The translations under genes and the position numbers were made by a program. A stretch of DNA of 25,214 nt. Source: a virus. Below are positions 17,030-25,214 of this stretch, in pieces. A model generated the notes under the pieces. The model saw only the letters and a list, made by a program, of their open reading frames with translations, ran no database searches and was not told the DNA's origin. Location of the stretch: positions 1 to 25,214 of the IMG/VR virus record IMGVR_UViG_3300046167_000567; one strand, written 5' to 3'. Position 1 is the stretch's first letter. Every line of letters starts with the position of its first letter.

Positions 17030-20000
17030 TCTTTGCCTCTTTTACTAAATTATTAAACTCTTGATAAAAATCATTTCTTTCTAAGTTTATACCTTCTAGT
17101 AATTTATTATATTTGTCATTATCAGATCTGTAATATTTATTTCTAATTTCATCTTCTCTATCTTTAAAAGATTTTACTTTTTTGATGGCTTTGTTAAGTG
17201 CAGATTTATTTCCTCTAGCTCTGGTAAGTCTTTCGCTTTTTGTGTTGATTAATTCTCTAGCCCAAGGATTAGAGCCACTAAGCCACTCATCTCGATCTCT
17301 GACTTTGGAGTCTTTGCCATCATTATATCTTGATTGAATATTAATAAGCTCTATGTAGTTGTCATAAAACTTACTACTGTCTTCAACATCTCTAGTTGTT
17401 ACCATTAATCTTCTTACAAACGATCTTTCTTCTAATGGTACATTGTCCTCTGTCGCCATCTGAAAGAACCTTCTTCCAGTTCTGCCAAGACCACCAAACA
17501 TATAATCAAAACCATACTGTATTATTGATGGATCTATATCAACTTTACCCGGAGCATAGTCAGTACCTCCTGTTTCTTCATTTATAAACTTAGTAAAGTC
17601 TTCTAGGTAATCCATAGTCTTATTTTTTTCATGCCAAGAGCTTGGCTTGCTTTGACCTGGAAAGTTTTGAAAGTATATCGGAGCCCCAAAAAAGTCTTCA
17701 TTAACAAGAAGTTCTGTAATTTGTTTTACGGGAACCATTCCTAAAGAATCCGGGCTTAATGTTTTAGCAATATTTTTAAAAGTATTATCACTATTATCAA
17801 ACCCTAGCGGGCTATAGTTCGAGATAAGGGACTGACCAAGCTCTAATGAAGCCTCACCTATATCTCTATCATAATTGTCCATTCCCTTCGCCATGGCAAT
17901 TTCTGTTGTGATTCTACCTAAGTTATGAAAAAAAGCATATCCATAGGGTAGTGGTATCTTAACAGCAACAGGTCTTTTCTTGCCCTTATTATCAATCATA
18001 AAATATCTTTTTCCCCTACCAGAAACTCCATATTTTTCTACGGTAAACTTTCCGTCTATTTGAGATACGTTTGGCAACATCATTATTATGCCAGTCATTT
18101 TATCAAAATCAGATATTTTTTCGTAGTAAAGACCTTCTTTATCTTCACCACTTGACATAATATTGGTCATTGTAGTGGCGGATCCTAATGCAAATATTCC
18201 TTTAAATATATCTTGTTTTTGTTTTGTTCCCATTCCCCTAAAAACATTCATGGTTCCTTGAACACTTGCATTAAAAAATAAATACATAGATCCTATTTTT
18301 CCAGTGCTTGTTCCGCCCCTGTTAAAGTTTACTGTTAGGTTTTTTGCCAACGCCGCTGCTCTGTCCAGGTCGGCTTGAGATACTTTATCTAAACCTCCTT
18401 TTGCATTTACATAAGCTTCAAATGCAGTAATCCTAGAAGCATTTTCAACCGCGAAGTTTGTATCCTCAATAAAATCTAATGCTATATCTTTTGCCCTTGA
18501 AGCCTTAGCCTTAAGGTCGCCTTGATACATATCCATTAATTTTCTCATATGCTCTTGTCTTTGGTCTAATGTTTTTTGATCCAAAAACCCTGTTTGTCCG
18601 CCTGCCTCTTTAAAAGCTTTAATTAATTTGTACTCATAGCTTTCTCTGTCCATTGGGTTTTTAGAATTTCTATTTCTTTCATAAACAAAATATGATTTCA
18701 TATTCTTAAATAACGACTTAGCATTGAAATTTTTTGCAACATCTTCTCGTGCTAAGGTAGACACACCCTCAAATCTTCCGCCCTTCATATCTCTTTCAGT
18801 TAAAAGATTATAATACCCAGTTTGAACATCTCTCATAAAGTTGTTGACAACAAACTCGGGATCAACAGATGTGTTCATATAAGAAAGATAGGATACTAAT
18901 GGTCTTGATGCTTTATATAGCATTTCATTTACAGAGTTGTCCATATGTTCTAAGCCAACAGAAAGCTTTTTGCTTTTTAATAACAACGAATAAGACTTAC
19001 CGTTACTTTTAAAGCTTATTTGTGAAGTGTTTGGCAGTCTTGGGTTTGCGTCAAAAGCCCAAGTTTTTCCTGTATTATCTGGTTTAACATCCCAAAGTTT
19101 TGAGTTTGGAAATGCAAGTGCCATGTCTCCAGCAGCCTTATGAACTCTATTTTTTTGTGCATAAATTTTAGAAGCCATAACATCTGATAGTGTTTGAGTC
19201 AAAGGTGATGCTGCTACAGAATCTCTGCCCTTTGCAGCTCTTTCTATTGTTTTAGGAGTTCCTAAAGATTTATTAATAAGCCCATTAGTGGATTGTTTTT
19301 TCTGCATAGTAACCCCATCTACTTCTAGGGTGTTTTCGGCAAAACCTTTTAAAGGAACATAATACTTATATCTTTCATTCCAATCGTCTATTTGATTTTC
19401 ATCAACCAACCCTGATTCTCTATATGCATCTCTTTTCATATCAAGCAATGTCGTAACAAAGTCTTCATATCCAGCTAAAAGGTTTGTACCTTTTTTGCTT
19501 TTTGCAATAGCGGTGCCATCATCCATTATTTCTACACCATATTCTCTTAAAGTGTCTTGTGCGTCCTCAGTAGTAACACCAGAACCCTTGCCTGTTTCAA
19601 TTCTTTCTTTTAGAACTTCTATTCTTTTCTTTTGCTTTGGTGTTGTTTTTCCACTTTTTTCTAATGTGCTTAAGTTTTTTAGCTCTTTAATATTTTCATC
19701 TTTAATAAAATTATTTCTTTCTGTGGCATGAAGGTTGTAAAGAAAATGATCAAAAGATTCTAAATCAATATTGTTTTCTTCTAAATGTTTTACTAGCTTT
19801 GGTATTATTTCTTGTTGGATAACATTGCTAGTCTCTACAACTGGTCCTTGATATATATCCGATTGAACTCCAACCCTCCAATCTCTTTTGGATGGGTCTA
19901 TCCCAGCCTCTAGCAAGTATTGTTCAACACCATCAAATCCTATCTCATTAACTAAATCTTTTTCTAATTTTCTCCAGTGAGAATACTTGTCAGCATATTT

Positions 20001-22115
20001 CATGCTGACTCCCTCAAAGAAGTTCATCATTCCACTTATGTCATTGTATTCAAAAGAATCTTTTGGATCTGGGTCGTCTGCGACTTTTCTTTTCTTTATT
20101 CTTTTTGGTGTCACTATTACTGGCACCAATGACCCTTCATCTATCTTTTGTTGTTGTTCTGCTTGTTGATCTTGAGAAAACTCATCTACGGGCATGCTTT
20201 CTATATCTTGTTGTGTGAATCCTATTGTGTCTGTATCCAAGGGAACCATGTCAGCATCTCTATTATCAACAACACGCCACCCATTTTCGTCTTCTACAAC
20301 CTCTCCTTTTTCTTCAAGCCTAGTTAATGATTCAAAAACATCATCTCCCTTAAGTTTGTTTTTATTTGCTATTTTTTTATTATCTAAAGAATCTTTTTGA
20401 CCCTTTAAAAATGTGTACATTGCAATGTCGTATTGATCTTCAAATCCAGCCCTGTCTTCAATAGCAGTTATGTTTTCTGGGTTATTAGATATTAACTCCA
20501 TAATCTGTTCAGTTCTATCTTCTTCTGGTTTTGTTGGATTAAGATTTTGTATTTTGTTGGGGTTTAAAAAACCTTCTTCCTCAAAAAATATTTGCAACTC
20601 ATCAAAGTCTTTAACTCCTGATTTTGACCAATAGTTTTTTGGAATATCTTTAACATTAATACCAAGGGCATACGCAAGCTCTGGTAGCCTGTAGAAATCC
20701 TTGCTTATTCTTCTGTTTAAGACGCTTCTTGCTTTTACAGGTCTGTCCATTTTTGGAAATTTAACCTTGTTTGGTTTTGTCTCTCTGTCGTATGCGTCTA
20801 TATCAAGAGAAACAATATCGTTTGCTATTTTTTCTATAAACTCATCTTGATTTATAAAGTCTTCAAATGAATCATTGTTTGATGCATCCATTGTAAGTTT
20901 GTTTAAAGGTCTTTGTGACTTCTCAACATTGCTTAAGACTTTTGTGTGTGCTTCTATATAATCAGACCCTTTTTGAATTCCTGCCTTTGCTAGTTTTCCT
21001 AGGGTGTCTCCAGTATACTTTATACCACCCGTCACTCCCAAGGTTCCACCTGCACCAACACCTGCAGCTATAACTGTTGTTTGTAAGTAATCCATTAGAA
21101 GTTCTCCTACACCTGGACCATCATACTGAGGGTTATCCTGATTATCTAAGGCTATTCTCAAATCACTTTGTATATCATGTAGAACTGTAGATGTCTCTTG
21201 TAATAATGTGGTAGCAGACTCTGCACCCATTTCTGTCAAAACATTTATTGGTGCCTGCTTTATCATTTTCTTAAAAGAGCCATCATTTTTTGAAATAAAC
21301 TGTTTCATGAACTGCGAGTTGGGACCAAATCCAACTCTTCCCAACGCAGACTCAATAGACCCACTCCAGTTAGAGTTGGACATAGCCTGACTATAGTCAG
21401 AGCCCCTGTTAATTGCATCAGCAAAAGCCATTCCTTTAGACTGCACCCCCATAAGAGCTATATATGACTCTAAAACTGCCGGGCTTCTTGTTGCATATAG
21501 TGCAATTGCTGCTGGAACATATGTCATTGCACTAGACATTCCACCAATTACTCCTTCGTTTAAGTCGTTATATCCTTTTTCATTGAACTTTTCTTGGAGT
21601 TTTTTTTGTTTTGCTTTTACATTTTTGTCAAAAGCACCCATAACAGCTTCTTCATATCTGTCTACTTCAGCTTTATATTCTGGGTTATTCTTATAAGAAT
21701 CTTCATGACTAACTTTTTTACTTTGTACAAACTTTTTAACAGCACTGACGGAACTTGCTGACGTAAGTTTTCCTGGCATTAAAGATTTTGCCAAATCATA
21801 TGCAAAGTCACCATAACCATACTTACCTTTTAGAGAGTCTATCTTTGCAAACTCGTCTTCTAAGAGCAATGTTGACATTGCAACTGACGTGTTATTAAAA
21901 GCTGTAGATAGACTGGCATCTGTATAATCAGAAACATTTTTAAAAAGAGACTTTGAGGGGGTGTCTGTAGTTTCTTTTCTATAAAAGTCTAAAAAAGGAT
22001 CTGTTTCTGCTTGTGAAGCTATGTCAGAACTTTCTTCAACAGAAGCATCTTCGTCTTCATCATCTAATGGTTTTATGTTTTGTTTATAAAAGTCCAAGAA
22101 GTTATCATCTGCCAC
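17019..22115 (-). CDS. Giant internal virion / DNA-ejection protein (1698 aa) with LPD38-like domain
   Basis: Probably ejected into the host with the DNA, like T7 gp16 (1318 residues). N-terminus has two FLDFY-type motifs (residues 6-11 and 41-46) in an acidic disordered segment. Hydrophobic Gly/Ala-rich stretches near 195-215 and 345-370 could insert in membrane. The middle is charged and helical. Around residue 1085, VDPEFVVNNFMRDVQTGYYNLL resembles the large polyvalent-protein domain LPD38. The C-terminus is a long helical, charged tail ending KEAKKQD. I see no clear lysozyme-type transglycosylase motif. It follows the 548-residue gene by 12 bases. The virion role is inferred from size, order and domain. 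Confidence 0.82.
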   Translation of the reverse strand: MADDNFLDFYKQNIKPLDDEDEDASVEESSDIASQAETDPFLDFYRKETTDTPSKSLFKNVSDYTDASLSTAFNNTSVAMSTLLLEDEFAKIDSLKGKYGYGDFAYDLAKSLMPGKLTSASSVSAVKKFVQSKKVSHEDSYKNNPEYKAEVDRYEEAVMGAFDKNVKAKQKKLQEKFNEKGYNDLNEGVIGGMSSAMTYVPAAIALYATRSPAVLESYIALMGVQSKGMAFADAINRGSDYSQAMSNSNWSGSIESALGRVGFGPNSQFMKQFISKNDGSFKKMIKQAPINVLTEMGAESATTLLQETSTVLHDIQSDLRIALDNQDNPQYDGPGVGELLMDYLQTTVIAAGVGAGGTLGVTGGIKYTGDTLGKLAKAGIQKGSDYIEAHTKVLSNVEKSQRPLNKLTMDASNNDSFEDFINQDEFIEKIANDIVSLDIDAYDRETKPNKVKFPKMDRPVKARSVLNRRISKDFYRLPELAYALGINVKDIPKNYWSKSGVKDFDELQIFFEEEGFLNPNKIQNLNPTKPEEDRTEQIMELISNNPENITAIEDRAGFEDQYDIAMYTFLKGQKDSLDNKKIANKNKLKGDDVFESLTRLEEKGEVVEDENGWRVVDNRDADMVPLDTDTIGFTQQDIESMPVDEFSQDQQAEQQQKIDEGSLVPVIVTPKRIKKRKVADDPDPKDSFEYNDISGMMNFFEGVSMKYADKYSHWRKLEKDLVNEIGFDGVEQYLLEAGIDPSKRDWRVGVQSDIYQGPVVETSNVIQQEIIPKLVKHLEENNIDLESFDHFLYNLHATERNNFIKDENIKELKNLSTLEKSGKTTPKQKKRIEVLKERIETGKGSGVTTEDAQDTLREYGVEIMDDGTAIAKSKKGTNLLAGYEDFVTTLLDMKRDAYRESGLVDENQIDDWNERYKYYVPLKGFAENTLEVDGVTMQKKQSTNGLINKSLGTPKTIERAAKGRDSVAASPLTQTLSDVMASKIYAQKNRVHKAAGDMALAFPNSKLWDVKPDNTGKTWAFDANPRLPNTSQISFKSNGKSYSLLLKSKKLSVGLEHMDNSVNEMLYKASRPLVSYLSYMNTSVDPEFVVNNFMRDVQTGYYNLLTERDMKGGRFEGVSTLAREDVAKNFNAKSLFKNMKSYFVYERNRNSKNPMDRESYEYKLIKAFKEAGGQTGFLDQKTLDQRQEHMRKLMDMYQGDLKAKASRAKDIALDFIEDTNFAVENASRITAFEAYVNAKGGLDKVSQADLDRAAALAKNLTVNFNRGGTSTGKIGSMYLFFNASVQGTMNVFRGMGTKQKQDIFKGIFALGSATTMTNIMSSGEDKEGLYYEKISDFDKMTGIIMMLPNVSQIDGKFTVEKYGVSGRGKRYFMIDNKGKKRPVAVKIPLPYGYAFFHNLGRITTEIAMAKGMDNYDRDIGEASLELGQSLISNYSPLGFDNSDNTFKNIAKTLSPDSLGMVPVKQITELLVNEDFFGAPIYFQNFPGQSKPSSWHEKNKTMDYLEDFTKFINEETGGTDYAPGKVDIDPSIIQYGFDYMFGGLGRTGRRFFQMATEDNVPLEERSFVRRLMVTTRDVEDSSKFYDNYIELINIQSRYNDGKDSKVRDRDEWLSGSNPWARELINTKSERLTRARGNKSALNKAIKKVKSFKDREDEIRNKYYRSDNDKYNKLLEGINLERNDFYQEFNNLVKEAKKQD

Positions 22116-22127
22116 GTTGCTTTCTCC

Positions 22128-23774
22128 TTAAAGATCACCATTTTTGTCTATAGTTTGTAAAAGAGGAAGTATATTTTCAACAGTTACTGGCATACCACTG
22201 CTCTTTAGCCACTCCTCTATTAATGGATATGTATTGGGATTGGCTTCATTAATAACGCCTTTAACCTCTTGCAATGACATAGTATTATCTAGGTCTTCAT
22301 CAAAACTGTTAAATGAATATGTAACTTTATTTGTTTGGTTTGCAAACATATTTGGATTGCCAGAGGAAAGTTCTTTTCTAATTTCTTCTGTGCTTTTCAT
22401 AGATGTTGTCTTAAGTTTCCAAAGAGGGAGTGGATTGCCATTTTCATCTCTTTTAAGTTTATAACCTGTTGGGTAGTTTTCGTCATCAGTTACTTGATCT
22501 AAATACAGATCCTTATCTGGGAAGTTATTGATTATATCCGATACAACCAAGTTCTCATCTCCTACATCGCCAGTGGTAAAAAATTCTGCGTAACTATCAT
22601 TAACTCCAGCTTTATTAAACTTGCTCTCTATTTGAGTTTGTTGTTTAAGAAATAAACTTTCAGCCTGAGCCTCTATTTTCTTAACCTCTCCATAATCAGC
22701 AGATGGGAACATTATTGCTTTTTTGTATGCAGCTTTTTTACCCGCCTTAACTACCTCTTTAAGTTTTGGGTCCCCTATATATGAAAACATTGCAGCACCA
22801 GAGGCAGTGTAATCAATAAGGTCATTCATAGAAAAAGCAACTTCATCTGATGCATCTAAGTCTGATTTTATAATCTCTCTATCGGTGTCATTTAAAGTGC
22901 CATTAATTGTAACTACTTCTCCGTCTTCTTTTTTAACCTTATAGTTAGCCTTAAGTATTAATGTATTATTATCCGCATCAAGTTTATAACTAGAAAAATC
23001 TATATTAACATCTTCAACAATACCTTTTACACCGCCACCCTCAAATGCTTTACCTTTAAATCTTTTAGTCTGCATCCCAAACAAACTATTAAGACCACCC
23101 GCATAGTCATTCAAATCTAGTCTCTCTAATGCACTTGGATCCTTTTGTATCATGTTTTGAATTTTATTTGCTACTCTGTATCCTGGAACATTGCTATCTA
23201 AAAAAGGTTCTAAGGGGTTATCTCCTAAATCATCTTCTATGCCCTGAGCCTCTGCCGCCTTAGTTTGTAAAAAAATATCTTTTTCTACATCTGACATATT
23301 ACTCCATTCCTCTGGGTTATCTATGATTGAATCAAATCCACTAAAAAAACCATGTATCATTACACCCTGTTGAGTTGTGCGACCTTTGACATTCATAATT
23401 CTTTGGGCTTCTGTATTAGCATCTCTTTGATCTAATAAGCTTTGAACCGAGGATTTTGCTAAAGCCCTCATCTCTGGTGTGTTTTGATATTCCGCTGACT
23501 CTGTTAAAGCGGCTTGTTGTCTTAATCTTCCGGGTCTAAATTTAACACCTTCTAACAAAGACTCAGTTCCATCTTCATTTTTTACAAAAGCTTGATCTCT
23601 GTTTATAACTTCTCCTAGTTCATTTTGATAAAATCCTTTTGCCTCTTGCTCATCAAGTGCTAATTTTTTTTCATCCCTAAGCCTAATTCTTTCACTTTCT
23701 TTTTGTTGTTGAGCTAGGCGAACCCCATCTAAGACAGAACCATAACCACTATTAAATCCTCTTGCAAAACTCAT
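22128..23774 (-). CDS. Internal virion protein-like (548 aa)
   Basis: Helical, acidic protein. The N-terminus SFARGFNSGYGSVLDGVRLAQQQKES, followed by long Glu/Lys/Arg/Gln helices (residues 20-50), is characteristic of podovirus internal (ejection) proteins lying between a small glycine-rich protein and a giant one. The position matches T7 gp15 by order, though sequence similarity cannot be judged here. The last 60 residues include an EF-hand-like acidic segment (SFDEDLDNTMSLQEV). It overlaps the upstream gene by 4 bases (ATGA). Confidence 0.72.
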   Translation of the reverse strand: MSFARGFNSGYGSVLDGVRLAQQQKESERIRLRDEKKLALDEQEAKGFYQNELGEVINRDQAFVKNEDGTESLLEGVKFRPGRLRQQAALTESAEYQNTPEMRALAKSSVQSLLDQRDANTEAQRIMNVKGRTTQQGVMIHGFFSGFDSIIDNPEEWSNMSDVEKDIFLQTKAAEAQGIEDDLGDNPLEPFLDSNVPGYRVANKIQNMIQKDPSALERLDLNDYAGGLNSLFGMQTKRFKGKAFEGGGVKGIVEDVNIDFSSYKLDADNNTLILKANYKVKKEDGEVVTINGTLNDTDREIIKSDLDASDEVAFSMNDLIDYTASGAAMFSYIGDPKLKEVVKAGKKAAYKKAIMFPSADYGEVKKIEAQAESLFLKQQTQIESKFNKAGVNDSYAEFFTTGDVGDENLVVSDIINNFPDKDLYLDQVTDDENYPTGYKLKRDENGNPLPLWKLKTTSMKSTEEIRKELSSGNPNMFANQTNKVTYSFNSFDEDLDNTMSLQEVKGVINEANPNTYPLIEEWLKSSGMPVTVENILPLLQTIDKNGDL

Positions 23775-24046
23775 ATTATTTTACTGAATAAATAACCAGC
23801 TGTTGCACCTATTAATGCTCCCACTGGTCCTCCGACTGAGCCACCCATCGCTGCATAAGCACCGACTCCTGCACCTGCGGATGTTAATGTTGCTGCCTGC
23901 CCCATCTCAGCAGCTGCCATTTGACCTTCTATTTGTTGTTTCATAACCTCATTCCTTGATTCTTCTTCTGCTGCTTTTGTTAAAGCCTGAAGACCTTGTT
24001 CTTTGGTTTTTAAACCAGTTCCTATTAAACCTAATCCACCTGCCAT
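23771..24046 (-). CDS. Small Gly/Ala-rich membrane-active virion protein (91 aa)
   Basis: A helical Glu/Gln/Lys segment (KEQGLQALTKAAEEESRNEVMKQQ) followed by a hydrophobic Gly/Ala-rich half with glycine-zipper spacing (GAGVGAYAAMGGSVGGPVGALIGATAGYLF), which should span a membrane. In podoviruses such small proteins help form the channel through which DNA enters the host. Stop overlaps the next start and its own start overlaps the preceding stop by one base. Confidence 0.68.
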   Translation of the reverse strand: MAGGLGLIGTGLKTKEQGLQALTKAAEEESRNEVMKQQIEGQMAAAEMGQAATLTSAGAGVGAYAAMGGSVGGPVGALIGATAGYLFSKII

Positions 24047-24519
24047 TATCCTACTCCTTGTAATACCGATCTATCCCTGACGCTTCCTAAGCCACCAGAT
24101 ATTATATCCATTCTTCTTTGTTCTGATCTTTCTCTAGCAAAGTTTTTTGCCGCAACTATTGCAGAGGTTTCAGACCTATCAAAATCACCCTGTCTGTTTT
24201 GACTTGGATCCAAACCATAGCCAGACCTTCTTCTTTGTTGCTGCCCGCGTGAAATAGAGTATTGTTTTGCCACCGCAGACTGTGCTCTTCCTATCTCTTC
24301 CTGTTGCAATCCCTCAAATCCTGTGGTCATTTGCTCTATTAAATCTTGTTCCACTGGGAAGAATCTGTTCAAATAATCTTGAAATTCACTTTCATATAAA
24401 TCAGATAAAGTTTCTTGTGCTGATTTATCTCCACTCCTAAAAGGATTTACATACAAACTTCCATCGTTTGGATTGTAAGGATCGTCATTTTTTTCATCTT
24501 CGTAAAGTCCAAACATCAA
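24046..24519 (-). CDS. Virion-associated protein (157 aa)
   Basis: Not recognised with certainty. Acidic N-terminus (YEDEKNDDPYNPNDG), helical middle (SDLYESEFQDYLNRFFPVEQDLIEQMTTGF) and an Arg/Gln/Ser/Gly-rich part (SRGQQQRRRSGYGLDPSQNRQGDFDRSETS). Composition and position between two small virion-like genes suggest a structural or ejection role. Three bases separate it from the upstream gene; a one-base overlap joins it to the downstream one. Confidence 0.65.
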   Translation of the reverse strand: MMFGLYEDEKNDDPYNPNDGSLYVNPFRSGDKSAQETLSDLYESEFQDYLNRFFPVEQDLIEQMTTGFEGLQQEEIGRAQSAVAKQYSISRGQQQRRRSGYGLDPSQNRQGDFDRSETSAIVAAKNFARERSEQRRMDIISGGLGSVRDRSVLQGVG

Positions 24520-24522
24520 TTA

Positions 24523-25110
24523 TTACCCAGTATTCTTAAGTGTGCTATTAAGTGTGCTAAAGGTTCCAAGACCTGTTCCAATAAGCGTGCCTGCCATCTC
24601 TTGTCTGCCTAAATATCTATCTAATCCTGACCTAGCTTGGGCTCTACCAACATTGCCAGCCATAGAGGCTATATCTCCCAAACCAGATATAGAAGTTCCA
24701 GCTTGACCTTGCCCTAACGCAACAACATTTTGCATGCCTTGGTAGTATCTGTCTACCTGCCCTCCAAGACCGCTTGCTGTACCCGTGCCAACACCTCTTG
24801 CTTCTGCTTGTGCAACTTGTGAAGTTATTGCTTCATATTTTCCGCTACTGGGATCTACATTTTGTTGTGCAAGGTTTTGTTTTACCTGATTATACATCTG
24901 TTGAAATTCTGGTTTTATAGATGCAGCAACCACTGCCTCAGTTGTATCAAAGCTTGCTTGTGTATTCATAGCTTGTACTTCTGAGATAAACTGGTTCTCC
25001 ATAGGAACATGATATTTTTGATAAAGATTAAATCTTTGAGCTGCAATTGATGCTAACTTTTTGCTAGATTTAGTCTCTTGTATATTTGCTGATCCGCCGC
25101 CTCCACTCAT
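24523..25110 (-). CDS. Putative gp14-like ejection protein (195 aa)
   Basis: 195 residues, the same size as T7 gp14 (196), with Gln/Gly/Ala-rich composition, a helical N-terminal region (KLASIAAQRFNLYQKYHVPMENQFISEVQAM) and an Ala/Gly-rich C-terminal half (GLGDIASMAGNVGRAQAR, TLIGTGLGTFSTL). It is the first of five consecutive genes whose order and sizes (small, small, small, medium, giant) mirror podovirus ejection modules. Preceded by AAGGAGTTATA with a one-base overlap to the upstream partial gene. Homology not provable here. Confidence 0.65.
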   Translation of the reverse strand: MSGGGGSANIQETKSSKKLASIAAQRFNLYQKYHVPMENQFISEVQAMNTQASFDTTEAVVAASIKPEFQQMYNQVKQNLAQQNVDPSSGKYEAITSQVAQAEARGVGTGTASGLGGQVDRYYQGMQNVVALGQGQAGTSISGLGDIASMAGNVGRAQARSGLDRYLGRQEMAGTLIGTGLGTFSTLNSTLKNTG

Positions 25111-25214
25111 TATAACTCCTTTTCCACTATGTATAATTTCGTTTTATAATCCTTGTGAGATAATGCCTGGGCTAGTCCTCTCCATGGAGTCCAAAGTTCA
25201 ACCTTGTTACATCC
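25110..25214 (-). CDS. 3' end of a virion-region gene (34 residues visible)
   Basis: Open from base 25214 to a TAA that overlaps the next ATG by one base. The visible tail GCNKVELWTPWRGLAQALSH then ends in LYIVEKEL. The 'xxxPxxGLAxxLxxxxYK' ending is reminiscent of the C-terminus of phage GNAT-type acetyltransferases found near ejection genes, but the fragment is too short to say. Confidence 0.5.
   Translation of the reverse strand, partial: GCNKVELWTPWRGLAQALSHKDYKTKLYIVEKEL

Noticed and set aside
16963-17030. tRNA fragment or attP core next to integrase
   Set aside because: No tRNA acceptor or T-loop sequence could be found; the inverted repeat is better explained as a terminator, so only a possibility is noted.
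19495-21390. Several plus-strand frames inside the 1698-residue gene
   Set aside because: They are hydrophobic antisense shadows of an AT-rich coding sequence, with no promoters or ribosome-binding sites.
1-25214. CRISPR array, retron, toxin-antitoxin or insertion sequence
   Set aside because: No regularly spaced repeats, reverse transcriptase, transposase or recognisable toxin pair was seen in either strand.

Overview
This window looks like part of the genome of an AT-rich temperate tailed phage (or its prophage form) of the small marine podovirus-like type. The reasons are a terminase pair, a set of very long virion proteins next to small glycine-rich ones, a DnaB helicase, an ERF annealing protein with a YqaJ exonuclease, a tyrosine integrase, and a series of tiny proteins (DUF5872-like, DUF3310-like, lysine-rich) that are common in marine phages. 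The host cannot be fixed from sequence alone. AT-rich composition, AGA/AGG arginine codons and sigma70-like promoters fit a low-GC marine bacterium, but that is inference. No portal, capsid, tail or DNA polymerase gene is present, so a large part of the virion module lies outside the window. No tRNA, rRNA, CRISPR or insertion sequence was seen.

Layout. 1-1250 (minus): the N-terminal 232 residues of the large terminase and a complete small terminase, separated by an unusual GC-rich spacer. 1544-6389 (plus): an early-type operon of about seventeen tiny unrecognised genes ending in a C5 DNA methyltransferase. It is tightly overlapped and shows repeated ribosome-binding linkers and a duplicated 100-bp hairpin leader. 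6386-7524 (minus): HNH nuclease, DUF5675 protein and XhlA-like membrane protein, a probable lysis pair. 7657-7818 (plus): a stand-alone NrdR-type zinc ribbon with its own promoter. 7813-12558 (minus): tiny genes, a run of five very small basic proteins, a DUF3310-like protein, a Ref-type HNH nuclease, DnaB and a winged-helix replication protein carrying a 17-bp direct repeat. 12660-16962 (plus): ERF, YqaJ, a ribbon-helix-helix-like protein, an SSB-like protein ending DDLPF, a DUF1289 protein, a PD-(D/E)XK nuclease, small genes and the integrase. 17019-25214 (minus): five virion or DNA-ejection proteins, including a 1698-residue giant, and the 3' end of another gene.

How it works together. The plus strand carries host-takeover, recombination and integration functions; the minus strand carries replication, lysis and virion functions. 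Four plus-strand transcription units begin with a sigma70-like promoter of 17-bp spacing, followed in the same register by a related 19-bp element (consensus about GTAWACAWTGATTACATA). This suggests one phage-encoded switch acting on all of them. That shared element, the RBS-linker/hairpin-leader architecture of the tiny-gene operon, and a DUF5675 protein with an L,D-transpeptidase-like H...SHGC signature next to an XhlA-like protein are the most interesting points.
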